Assembly (NCBI GenBank): GCA_947631845.1
Contig: CANRMY010000012.1
Location: 1 to 49,852, forward strand
DNA length: 49,852 nucleotides
Direction: 5' to 3'
DNA from: an uncultured Oscillospiraceae bacterium
Lineage (GTDB): Bacteria > Bacillota > Clostridia > Oscillospirales > Oscillospiraceae
A program made the position numbers and the translations under genes. Below the pieces are notes generated by a model. That model had not been told where the DNA came from and did not search any database. It saw only the letters and a list, made by a program, of their open reading frames with translations. How positions within the stretch are numbered: the stretch's first letter is position 1; the number at the start of each line of letters is the position of its first letter. This document shows, in pieces, positions 7,323-14,731 of this stretch.

Positions 7323-8678
7323 TCATTCCTTAATGGGGGGCAGGCCCCGGCTCCGCTCCACGAAGGCGGCGGCCCTCTCCGCCGCGCCCTCCACCGTCAG
7401 GAGCTCCTGGGTCCCGGTGCGCATATCCTTCAGGGACACCATGCGCTTTTCCAGCTCGTCGTCCCCCAAAATAGCCACAAAGGGCACCCCCAGGCGGTTG
7501 GCGTAGGTCATCCGCGCCTTGAATTTTTTGTTTTCCGAATAGATCTGCGTCCGGATGCCCGCCGCCCGGAAGGCGGTGGCCGTCTCCACGGCAAAGGCGC
7601 GCTCCTCCGTCATGGGCAGGATCAGCACGTCCGCCGGGGCGGTGGGAAGGGTCCGGTCCAGAAGCCCCCGGTCGTTGAGCAGGAAGAAAAGCCGCGTGAG
7701 GCCGATGGAGATGCCCACGCCGGGCAGGGACTTGTCCGTATAGAAGCCCGCCAGGTCGTCGTACCGCCCGCCGGAGCAGATGGAGCCCACCTCCGGGTGC
7801 TCCGTCATCTGCGTCTCGTAGACGGTGCCGGTGTAGTAGTCCAGCCCCCGTGCGATGGTCAGATCCACCGCGAAGTGGTCCTCCGGCACGCCGAAGTCCT
7901 TCAGGTACTTCACCACGGTCTTTATTTCCTCATAGCCCCTGTCGAAGACCGCGTTTTTCCCGGTGCGATCCGAAAGCGCCGCCAGAACCTGGTCGTTGCC
8001 GCCCCGGATGGCCATGAAATCGAGGATCTTACCGGCGCTCTCCCCGGGGATGTCAAAATCGTCGCGGAGAATGGCCCGCACCTTCTCCGGCCCGATCTTC
8101 TCCAGCTTGTCCACCGTGCGCATGATGTCCCCGGCCTTGTCCGAAAGGCCCAGCATGTCGTAGAACCCGGTGAGGAGCTTCCGGTTGTTGACCCGGATGA
8201 CAAATTTTTGAAGGCCCAGCTCGGTGAAGACCCGGTAGATGATGGACGGGATCTCCGCCTCGTTCATAATGTCCAGGGCCCCGTCGCCGATCACGTCGAT
8301 GTCCGCCTGGTAGAACTCCCGGAACCGCCCCCGCTGGGGCCGCTCGCCCCGGTAGACCTTGCCGATCTGATACCGCCGGAAGGGGAAGGTGAGCTCGGCG
8401 TAGTGCATCGCCACATATTTCGCCAGGGGCACCGTCAGGTCAAAGCGGAGGGCCAGGTCGTTGTCCCCCTTGGAAAAGCGGTAGATCTGCTTCTCCGTCT
8501 CGCCGCCGCCCTTGGCCAGCAGTACGTCGGAGCTCTCGATAAGGGGCGTGTCCAGGGCCGTGAAGCCGTAAAGGCCGTACACCCGCCGGATCGTGTCCAT
8601 GATCCTGTCCATCAGCGCCTGCTCCCCCGGCAGAAGCTCCATAAAGCCGGAGAGCGTGTGAGGTTTGATTCGTTCCAT
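7323..8678 (-). CDS. hisS: Histidyl-tRNA synthetase
   Basis: This class II enzyme charges tRNA-His. Motif 1 lies around IRRVYGLYGF, motif 2 is FRRYQIGKVYRGERPQRGR followed by REFYQADIDV, the two histidine-specific blocks are ARGLDYYTGTVYE and the GGRYDDL region, and motif 3 follows in GVGISIGLTRL. A C-terminal anticodon-binding domain (about residues 335-430) completes the 451-residue protein. GGGAGAG precedes ATG 8678. The leader contains a terminator-like hairpin but no T-box consensus. It heads the operon hisS, small anchored protein, aspS. Confidence 0.97.
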   Translation of the reverse strand: MERIKPHTLSGFMELLPGEQALMDRIMDTIRRVYGLYGFTALDTPLIESSDVLLAKGGGETEKQIYRFSKGDNDLALRFDLTVPLAKYVAMHYAELTFPFRRYQIGKVYRGERPQRGRFREFYQADIDVIGDGALDIMNEAEIPSIIYRVFTELGLQKFVIRVNNRKLLTGFYDMLGLSDKAGDIMRTVDKLEKIGPEKVRAILRDDFDIPGESAGKILDFMAIRGGNDQVLAALSDRTGKNAVFDRGYEEIKTVVKYLKDFGVPEDHFAVDLTIARGLDYYTGTVYETQMTEHPEVGSICSGGRYDDLAGFYTDKSLPGVGISIGLTRLFFLLNDRGLLDRTLPTAPADVLILPMTEERAFAVETATAFRAAGIRTQIYSENKKFKARMTYANRLGVPFVAILGDDELEKRMVSLKDMRTGTQELLTVEGAAERAAAFVERSRGLPPIKE

Positions 8679-8702
8679 GAATGAATTATCTCTCCCATAA
8701 AA

Positions 8703-8728
8703 AGCCCCCGCCCGGTGGAGCGGGGGCC
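8703..8728 (-). terminator. Terminator upstream of hisS
   Basis: An 8-bp GC stem (GCCCCCGC / GCGGGGGC) is followed on the minus strand by TTTTTAT. It probably ends read-through from mgsA and repeat A copy 2, 25 bases before hisS. It could be an attenuator, but no antiterminator partner is seen. Confidence 0.7.
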
Positions 8729-8751
8729 GTATCGTTGATTATCAATATGTT

Positions 8752-8940
8752 AAAAAACTCAAATTTGATATTTTTTCCGGCGACATGCGCGTCGGAAAAA
8801 ATTCCTTTTGTCGCACAAGCGTGCGCTCTGCGTGCGCGCAGGGTGACAGCAGGGGAAAATTTTTGAATTTCGCAAAATTCAGAAATTTTTTCCGCACGCT
8901 CCCCCTTGTCGGAAAAAGCCCGCCAGGGCTTTTTCGACAG
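8752..8940 (+). repeat. Repeat A, copy 2
   Basis: This is a full copy in the orientation taken as forward. It begins AAAAACTCAAATTTGATA, carries the CCGGCG...CGTCGG hairpin, the arm GTCGCAC with GGGTGAC (one wobble, one mismatch), the long dyad around GAATTTCGCAAAATTC, and ends with the TGTCGGAAAAAGCCC hairpin. Its last base abuts the mgsA stop codon. Confidence 0.88.
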
Positions 8941-9342
8941 TTACTTTTTTGGGTTCACGATGTCGCGCCAATCCAGCATCCCGTCCTTCAGGCCCCGGAT
9001 CAGCACCTCGGCGGTGGCCACGTTGGTGGCGAAGGGGACGTTCTGCTGGTCGCAGAGCCGGCCGATCTTGTTGGTGGAGGCCATGGCGCGGGGGTCGGTG
9101 GGGTCGGAGAAAAAGAGGACAAGATCCAGCTCGTTGTACGCGAGCCTGGCCGCCATCTGCTGATCCCCGCCCTGGTCACAGGACAGGTACAGGTCGATGG
9201 GTAATCCCGTCGCCTCTTTGACAAGCCTCCCGGTGGTGTTTGTGGCGCATATGGAGTGCTGAGAGAGGATCCCGCAGTAGGCGATGCAAAATTGCACCAT
9301 TAGCTCCTTCTTCCTGTCGTGTGCCATTAATGCGATATTCAT
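8941..9342 (-). CDS. mgsA: Methylglyoxal synthase
   Basis: It converts dihydroxyacetone phosphate to methylglyoxal and phosphate, a bypass that relieves sugar-phosphate build-up. The 133-residue protein shows the family pattern: ALMAHDRKK at the N-terminus, ATNTTGRL for phosphate binding, GGDQQ with the catalytic Asp at residue 60, and the C-terminal NVATAEVL. Its length matches the family (about 130-150). AAGGTTGG precedes ATG 9342. It follows minD by 49 bases on the same strand. MgsA next to MinD is a recurrent arrangement in clostridia. Confidence 0.95.
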   Translation of the reverse strand: MNIALMAHDRKKELMVQFCIAYCGILSQHSICATNTTGRLVKEATGLPIDLYLSCDQGGDQQMAARLAYNELDLVLFFSDPTDPRAMASTNKIGRLCDQQNVPFATNVATAEVLIRGLKDGMLDWRDIVNPKK

Positions 9343-9391
9343 ACCGTCACCAACCTTTTATATGATAATTTGTTTCCTGTTTCTCCCAAAT

Positions 9392-10129
9392 TCAAAACCG
9401 GCCCAGCCGTCTCTTTTCGCCCCGCAGCCGGGCCGCCACGTTGTCGAACTGATCCCAGGCGCGCTTGGCGCCATAGTCGATGAGGGGGATCTCCAGGTTC
9501 CCGGCTTCCGCCACGCTCTCGTCCTCGCTGACGACGCCGATGAGCCGCGCGCCCACCGTGTCGATCACGTCGTCCAGGTTCCGTTTGAGCTTGCGGTAGA
9601 CCTTGGGGCTGACCCGGTTCACCAGCAGGCGGATCTCCTGTACACCCAGGGCCCTCAGCTCCTGGACCGTCCGCTGTCCGTCCCGCAGGCTGGCCAGATC
9701 CCCGGTGGCCACCACGATGGCCATATCCGCCCCGGTGGCCGCCATACGGAAGCCCCGGCCAATGCCGGCGGGGGAGTCCAGCAGCACAAAGTCATAGCCT
9801 TGCCGGAGCGTCTCCATCAGCGCGGCGAAGCTCTCCGCCTCTGCATCATCGGGGAGATCCGTGGGCGCGGAGAGAAAATAGAGATTTTCCAGGGTGGGGT
9901 GGGCCGTCACGGCCGCCTCCGGCGTGACGCGCCCGGAGAGGATGTCCCCGTAGTCAAAGGTGACCCGCTCCGACAGCCCCAGGGCCATATCCAGATTCCG
10001 GAGGGCCGCGTCCATGTCCACGCACAGGGTCCTGCTCCCGGAGCAGGCCAAAAATGAGCCGATGGCCGCGGTGCAGGCGGTCTTGCCGGTGCCTCCTTTA
10101 CCGGAGGTGATAACGATAGCGGTACCCAT
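9392..10129 (-). CDS. minD: Septum site-determining ATPase MinD
   Basis: This ParA/MinD-type ATPase helps place the division septum. It has the deviant Walker A KGGTGKT near residue 13, the switch region LCVDMDAALRNLD and Walker B FVLLDSPAG. Start choice: ATG 10141 and ATG 10129 are both in frame, but the predicted transcription start is close to 10140 and a G-run sits just before 10129, so 10129 is taken. The C-terminus (GEKRRLGRF) is short and only weakly amphipathic compared with the usual membrane-targeting helix. No minC or minE lies beside it in this window, so its partner is unknown. Confidence 0.9.
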   Translation of the reverse strand: MGTAIVITSGKGGTGKTACTAAIGSFLACSGSRTLCVDMDAALRNLDMALGLSERVTFDYGDILSGRVTPEAAVTAHPTLENLYFLSAPTDLPDDAEAESFAALMETLRQGYDFVLLDSPAGIGRGFRMAATGADMAIVVATGDLASLRDGQRTVQELRALGVQEIRLLVNRVSPKVYRKLKRNLDDVIDTVGARLIGVVSEDESVAEAGNLEIPLIDYGAKRAWDQFDNVAARLRGEKRRLGRF

Positions 10130-10146
10130 ATAACCCCCCATTAAGC

Positions 10147-10175
10147 ATTATAATAGACGTGCGACATTTTTGCAA
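10147..10175 (-). promoter_or_regulatory. Predicted sigma-A promoter of minD
   Basis: On the minus strand TTGCAA (10175-10170) and TATAAT (10152-10147) are 17 bases apart. Transcription would begin near 10140, leaving a leader of only about ten bases before ATG 10129. Confidence 0.75.
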
Positions 10176-10286
10176 CTGGATTTCAGATAATATCTTATAC
10201 ACTTTTCGGATATTTGCAGGAAAAGGATTCAAAAAATCCGGAAAAAGGATAATATCATGCAGGTTTTACAATCAAATCGTATCCGC

Positions 10287-12416
10287 TCACCGCAGCAGGG
10301 AGTTGTCGGTGTAGATGTCCAGAGAGGACATTTGGGAATCGGCAAAGTAGGCGTCCATCATATCCTTGGCGATGGAGATGAGGGCCGAGCCGGAGCCGCC
10401 CTTCTCCACCACCACGGCGATGGCGATCTGGGGGTCGTCGGCGGGGGCGTAGCAGACGAAGACGCCGTTGTTGACAGCGGAGTTGGAGGACTGGACGGTG
10501 CCGGTCTTGGCGGCCACGGGCACCTGGTAGTTGGCCAGGTAGGTGCCGGCGGTGCCGCTCTTGGCCACGGCCTTCATGCCCCGCTGGAGCACCGGGATGA
10601 TGCCCTGGGGGTCCTCGATGGTGTAGCGGGAGGAGGGCTCCCGGCGCAGCAGGACGTCGGAATAGTCGAAGCTGGACACATTGCGCAGGACGGTCAGGTT
10701 GTTGAGGGTGCCGCCGTTGGCGATGGTGGACACGTAGTTGGCCATCTGGAGGGGCGTGAACTCGTTATAGCCCTGGCCGATGGCGGTGATCAGGTTATCG
10801 GCGGCGTACCAGCCGTCCCCGTCCCCGGCCTCCTTTTTCCGCTCCCGGGAGGCCACGTAGCCGGCCTTGTCGTTGAGCTCGATGCCCGTGCGCTGGCCGA
10901 AGCCGAAGAGCCGGGTGGCTTCCTCCATGCGGGTGATGCCCAGCTTGTCGCCCACGGAGAAGAAGAACACGTTGCAGGACTTCTCCAGGCCCCCCACCAC
11001 GTTCAGGGGCCCGTGGTGGCCGGTGCACCGGGGCGTGTAGTGGTTCTCCGCGTACGCCATGTACCGGCCGGTGCAGTCGAAGGTGGTGTTGACGGAGATG
11101 ATGCCGTTGGCCAGCCCCGCGTAGGCGGTCACCATCTTGAAGGTGGAGCCGGGGTTGTAGATGCCCTGGATGGCCCGGTTGGTCAGGGGCGATCCCACCG
11201 TGTCGGTGGACAGCTGGGCATAGTTGGTGTAATATTCCGCCGGGGCGTAGGAGGGATAGCTGGCCATGGCCAGCACCTCGCCGGTCTTCACGTCCACCAT
11301 CACCGCCGCGCCGCCCCGGGCCAGCTCCGGCTCCTGATAGGCCTCGTTGGGCGGGGTCTCCTCAATGGCCTTCTGGATACGGTCGTCGTTGATCTCCGTG
11401 ATTCTGGTCTCCAGCGCCGCCTCCGTGGCGGCCTGCAGGCCGATGTCGATGGTCAGAAAGACGCAGTTGCCGGCCCTGGCCTCGCTGTCGATGCGCACAT
11501 CGTTGACCGCGCCCGAGGCGTCCCGGTAGACGGTCATCTTCCCGTCGGTGCCGTGGAGGTACCGCTCAAAGGCCGCCTCCACGCCGGACTGGCCGATCTG
11601 GGCGGTCAGGGGATAGCCCAGGGCCTTGTACGTATCGTTGTACTGGTCCCTGGTCACAGCGCCCACATAGCCCAGCAGGTGGGCGGCGTACTCGGTGTGA
11701 TACTCCCGCACCGAGCGGGTGGAGATGGAGACGCTGGTCATGTTCTGCTCGGCGATGTAGCTCACCAGCTCGTCGGGCACGTCCTCGGCAAAGACGTAGT
11801 CGTTGGTCCGCACCGGGACGCGGATCTCCAGCTCCCAGCGCACGCCGATGATCCGCCGGGCGTCCTCGGCGGGGACGGTGTAGGGGATGGAGTAGTGCTC
11901 CCGCATCCAGCTGATGAGCTCGGTGGCAGTGAGGCCGGCGTTCTCCGCCTCCACGTCGATGTCCCGCTCGAAATAGTTGGTCAGCGAGTTCTTGAAGTAG
12001 GCGTAATACTCCTTCATCCAGCTGCGCTGAGTGGCGGAGGCGTAGGCGTCGAACTCAAAGGGGGCCGTCTTGGTGACGGGGAAGGTGTCCGTGTGGGCAA
12101 TGCCCAGTTCGTCGGCCTTGTTGAGGAGCTTCAGCACCGTCCCGTTGGGATCCTCCTCGCTCAGGAGGGCCGAGCGGATCAGCGTCACGTCGTGTACCTC
12201 CCGGTCGGACACTAAGAGCGTGCCGTTCCGGTCCAGAATGGGGCCCCGGGCCGCCTTCACCGTGGTGGTGGTGGCGGTCAGCGTCCCGGAGGTGTCCATC
12301 AGCGCCTGCACGTCCAGCTTCTCGATGCGGTAGAGCGTCAGGGCATAGGCGGTCAGCAGCAGAGCCAGGACCAGGGCCATGGCCACGAGACGGGAGGATT
12401 TTACGTATTTTTCCAT
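10287..12416 (-). CDS. mrdA: Penicillin-binding protein 2 (class B transpeptidase of the elongasome)
   Basis: This membrane-anchored DD-transpeptidase cross-links lateral-wall peptidoglycan. It has one N-terminal membrane helix (about residues 9-28), a long pedestal/dimerisation region, and a C-terminal transpeptidase domain with the three active-site motifs: STFK with Ser424, SCN with Ser480 and KTG with Lys637. The 709-residue length fits class B enzymes. GAGGTGA precedes ATG 12416. It is the last gene of maf-mreC-mreD-mrdA and is followed by minD, which has its own promoter. The partner polymerase RodA is encoded separately at 32.3 kb. Confidence 0.95.
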   Translation of the reverse strand: MEKYVKSSRLVAMALVLALLLTAYALTLYRIEKLDVQALMDTSGTLTATTTTVKAARGPILDRNGTLLVSDREVHDVTLIRSALLSEEDPNGTVLKLLNKADELGIAHTDTFPVTKTAPFEFDAYASATQRSWMKEYYAYFKNSLTNYFERDIDVEAENAGLTATELISWMREHYSIPYTVPAEDARRIIGVRWELEIRVPVRTNDYVFAEDVPDELVSYIAEQNMTSVSISTRSVREYHTEYAAHLLGYVGAVTRDQYNDTYKALGYPLTAQIGQSGVEAAFERYLHGTDGKMTVYRDASGAVNDVRIDSEARAGNCVFLTIDIGLQAATEAALETRITEINDDRIQKAIEETPPNEAYQEPELARGGAAVMVDVKTGEVLAMASYPSYAPAEYYTNYAQLSTDTVGSPLTNRAIQGIYNPGSTFKMVTAYAGLANGIISVNTTFDCTGRYMAYAENHYTPRCTGHHGPLNVVGGLEKSCNVFFFSVGDKLGITRMEEATRLFGFGQRTGIELNDKAGYVASRERKKEAGDGDGWYAADNLITAIGQGYNEFTPLQMANYVSTIANGGTLNNLTVLRNVSSFDYSDVLLRREPSSRYTIEDPQGIIPVLQRGMKAVAKSGTAGTYLANYQVPVAAKTGTVQSSNSAVNNGVFVCYAPADDPQIAIAVVVEKGGSGSALISIAKDMMDAYFADSQMSSLDIYTDNSLLR

Positions 12417-12461
12417 GTTGTCACCTCAATTGAACACGCGAGGGGCGGAGAGACCGCGCCC

Positions 12462-12974
12462 TCATCTGCCGGAGCCCGTCACCCGGAAGTAGAACCGGGA
12501 GAGGTAGTAAAGCGGCAGGGAGAAGATCAGCGAATACAGCGTTTGCTTCAGGCCCACGGCGGCGGAGAGGGCGATGGGCGCGCCGTTCAGCACCCACATG
12601 GACAGGACCTGATAGGCGGACGTCAGGACCAGCTCCAGGGCACAGCCCAGAAGGTAGGACGGGAAGCCCTGCACCAGGACGGTGTCGGAGAGAAGCCCGA
12701 TGAGGATGCCCAGGAACGTCATGAGCAGGGTGAACTGCACGGTCAGCTGGTTGCAGGCCAGATCCATCATCATCCCGGCCAGGAGCCCGAAGACGCCGCC
12801 CTCCACCCGGCCGCAGAAGAAGGCAATGCCCGCCGCCGCCACGGGCAGCAGGAGGGGCTTCGTCCCCCACAGCTGCAGATGGGTGAAGACGGTGGACTGT
12901 AAAAGATAGAGCAAAATGAGATACGGCGCCAGGATCAGCGCCTTCACAAGGACGCCGTTTTTACGTCTCGTCAT
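12462..12974 (-). CDS. mreD: Rod shape-determining protein MreD
   Basis: This small integral membrane protein belongs to the elongasome. The 170 residues form about five membrane helices, with a short basic N-terminus (TRRKNG) and a basic end (FYFRVTGSGR). The sequence itself is poorly conserved in the family, so the call rests on size, topology and position between mreC and mrdA. AAGGAGG precedes ATG 12974, 12 bases after the mreC stop. Confidence 0.88.
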   Translation of the reverse strand: MTRRKNGVLVKALILAPYLILLYLLQSTVFTHLQLWGTKPLLLPVAAAGIAFFCGRVEGGVFGLLAGMMMDLACNQLTVQFTLLMTFLGILIGLLSDTVLVQGFPSYLLGCALELVLTSAYQVLSMWVLNGAPIALSAAVGLKQTLYSLIFSLPLYYLSRFYFRVTGSGR

Positions 12975-12986
12975 GGCCCCGCCTCC

Positions 12987-13829
12987 TTATTCGCTGACGG
13001 CGAAGTCGGTGATGACATAAATGTGCGTGAGGGCGTCGATATCGGCGGCCGGCTCCACGATGGCGTAGGGATCCAGGCCCGAGGAGCCCACGGCGATGCC
13101 GGAGACGGCGCCGATGACCAGCCCCGCCGGGTAGACCCCGCCGGAACCGGAGGTGATGACCGTGTTGCCGATGACCAGGCTGGCGGTGTCGCTGATGTAG
13201 GAGAGCTTCAGGTTCCCCTCCTTCATGAGGGCGAAGTCGCCGCCGGCCACCCCCGCCTCGCCGTTTTCATACATCTGCGCGCCCAGGCTCAGGGTGGTGT
13301 CGATGACGGTGGAGACCACGCAGGAGGCGGCGGAGACGCTTGTCACCTGGCCCACCAGATTGCCGTACTCGTCCACCACCGGGTCGTAGAGGGCGATGCC
13401 CGCGTCGGAGCCCTTGCTGGCGGTGAAGGAGGAGGAGAAGTTGGAGGCCGTCCAGCTGATCACCGTGGCCGGCTCCAGGGTCATCTCCTCGTGCCGCTCC
13501 ACAAAGCCCAGGAGCGACCGGAGACGCCCGTTCTCCTCGCTGATCTCGGTGTATTCCCGGTAGTCCTGCTCCAGCTGGGCCACCCGCTTTTTCAGGGCGG
13601 CGTTCTCCGCCTCCAGCTCGTCGAAGCGGTACAGGTAGTCGTACACGTGCTCCAGCGAGCCCACAAGGCTGGTCAGCGCGGATTTCAGCGGCTTGAAAAA
13701 CGGCTCGGACAGCATGGCGGCAAAGCCCGCGTTCCCGCCGGACAGAGCCACGGTGACCGCCGCCAGGACGGACACCAGCACGGCGGCCGCGCCGATGCGG
13801 AGCACTTTTTTGGAGATCAGATCCTTCAA
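12987..13829 (-). CDS. mreC: Rod shape-determining protein MreC
   Basis: MreC is a bitopic protein that links MreB/MreD to the wall synthases. It has a membrane helix at about residues 10-30, a periplasm-side coiled coil (ELEAENAALKKRVAQLEQD, about residues 70-100) and a beta-barrel core (AGVAGGDFALM, TSGSGGVYPAGLVIG). At 280 residues it has normal size. Translation starts at TTG 13829, which overlaps the maf stop (TTGA), so the two are coupled. mreB, which usually precedes mreC, is absent from this cluster. Confidence 0.94.
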   Translation of the reverse strand: MKDLISKKVLRIGAAAVLVSVLAAVTVALSGGNAGFAAMLSEPFFKPLKSALTSLVGSLEHVYDYLYRFDELEAENAALKKRVAQLEQDYREYTEISEENGRLRSLLGFVERHEEMTLEPATVISWTASNFSSSFTASKGSDAGIALYDPVVDEYGNLVGQVTSVSAASCVVSTVIDTTLSLGAQMYENGEAGVAGGDFALMKEGNLKLSYISDTASLVIGNTVITSGSGGVYPAGLVIGAVSGIAVGSSGLDPYAIVEPAADIDALTHIYVITDFAVSE

Positions 13830-14413
13830 ACTCTCTCACCCTTTGAAAAAACGTTGTAGCCGGCCCGGCCCAGAAGTCCGGCCAGCGCCGCCACGGGCAG
13901 GCCCACCACGTTGAAGTAGTCGCCCCGGATGCCCTCGATCAGCATCCCGCCCAGGCCCTGGATGCCGTAGGCCCCGGCCTTGTCCAGAGGCTCCCCGGTG
14001 CCCACGTACCAGTCGATCTCGTCCTCCGACAGGGGGCGGAACCGCACCGCCGTGGTCACATGGGTCACATATTCCCGCCCGTCCCGCAGGACCGCCGCGG
14101 CGGTGATCACCCGGTGCTCCCGCCCGGAGAGGGCCCGGAGCATCCTGGCGGCTTCCTGTTCGTCAGCGGGCTTCCCCAGGGGACGCCCGTCCAGAAAAAC
14201 CAGCGTGTCCGCCGCAATGACGATATCCCCGGCCCCAGCGGAGCGGGCCGCGTCCCGGCCCTTCATCAGCGCGATCTTCTCCACCGCCCGCCCCTCCGGC
14301 AGAGCCTCGTCAAAGGGCTCCTCGTGGGCGGACGGGCGCACCGTAAAGTCCCGGATCCCCATATTTTCCAGCAGCTCCCGCCTGCGCGGCGAGCCGGACG
14401 CAAGTATGATCAT
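13826..14413 (-). CDS. maf: Maf-family nucleotide pyrophosphatase
   Basis: Maf proteins hydrolyse dTTP, UTP or modified nucleotides to monophosphates and limit misincorporation. The 195-residue protein has the N-terminal SGSPRRRELLE loop, the catalytic IAADTLVFLDGRPLGKP block, and the ending GAYGIQG...GDYFNVVGLP. The frame is open further upstream through a repeat, but AAGGAAGG before ATG 14413 fixes the start. The order maf-mreC-mreD-mrdA-minD is the known maf-mre-min cluster. The first 65 bases of the gene and its ribosome site are duplicated at 14638-14721. Confidence 0.94.
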   Translation of the reverse strand: MIILASGSPRRRELLENMGIRDFTVRPSAHEEPFDEALPEGRAVEKIALMKGRDAARSAGAGDIVIAADTLVFLDGRPLGKPADEQEAARMLRALSGREHRVITAAAVLRDGREYVTHVTTAVRFRPLSEDEIDWYVGTGEPLDKAGAYGIQGLGGMLIEGIRGDYFNVVGLPVAALAGLLGRAGYNVFSKGERV

Positions 14414-14431
14414 ACGGCCTTCCTTTATCTT
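14348..14431. repeat. 84-bp direct repeat, functional copy (maf 5' end and leader)
   Basis: This segment holds the first 66 bases of maf, its start codon and its ribosome site. It matches 14638-14721 with one difference (A at 14402 versus G at 14692). Repeat A copy 3 lies between the two. Confidence 0.95.
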
Positions 14432-14440
14432 CAGATTGCC

Positions 14441-14634
14441 AAAAAACTCAAATTCAATATTTTTTCCGGCGACATGTGCGTCGGAAAAAATCCCTTTTGT
14501 CACGCAAGTGTGCCGCTTTGCGGTGCGCGCGGCGTGACGGCAGGGTGATTTACTATGAATTTCGCAAAATTCAGAGAAAATTGCCCGCACGTTCCCCCTT
14601 GGCATCGAAAGCCCGTCAGGGCTTTCGAGCCAGT
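14441..14634 (+). repeat. Repeat A, copy 3
   Basis: Forward orientation. It begins AAAAAACTCAAATTCAAT and carries the CCGGCG...CGTCGG hairpin, the perfect stem GTCACGC/GCGTGAC enclosing CCGCTTTGCGG, the GAATTTCGCAAAATTC dyad, and a final hairpin TCGAAAGCCC/GGGCTTTCGA. That last stem differs from the other copies on both arms at once. The copy lies between the two 84-bp maf-derived repeats. Confidence 0.88.
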
Positions 14635-14637
14635 CTC

Positions 14638-14721
14638 GTCCCGGATCCCCATATTTTCCAGCAGCTCCCGCCTGCGCGGCGAGCCGGACGCGAGTATGAT
14701 CATACGGCCTTCCTTTATCTT
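14638..14721 (-). pseudogene. Duplicated 5' fragment of maf
   Basis: An 83/84 identical copy of the maf leader and first 22 codons, including AAGGAAGG and the start ATG at 14703. Translation from it would read 22 Maf residues and then run into repeat A, giving a 67-residue product unrelated to Maf beyond that point. It ends ten bases before the stop of the U32 gene. It is a remnant or an upstream decoy start, not a working gene. Confidence 0.85.
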
Positions 14722-14731
14722 GCGGAGACGC

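Noticed and set aside
8679..8760. T-box attenuator before hisS
   Set aside because: A terminator stem is present, but there is no T-box antiterminator consensus and the region upstream is repeat A.
10257..12215. Long plus-strand open frame (652 codons) opposite mrdA
   Set aside because: It is a shadow frame: Gly/Val/His-rich with no domain, while the opposite strand encodes a PBP2 with SxxK, SxN and KTG motifs.
14500..14703. Small gene of 67 aa upstream of maf
   Set aside because: It is the duplicated maf start running into repeat A; treated as a pseudogene fragment.
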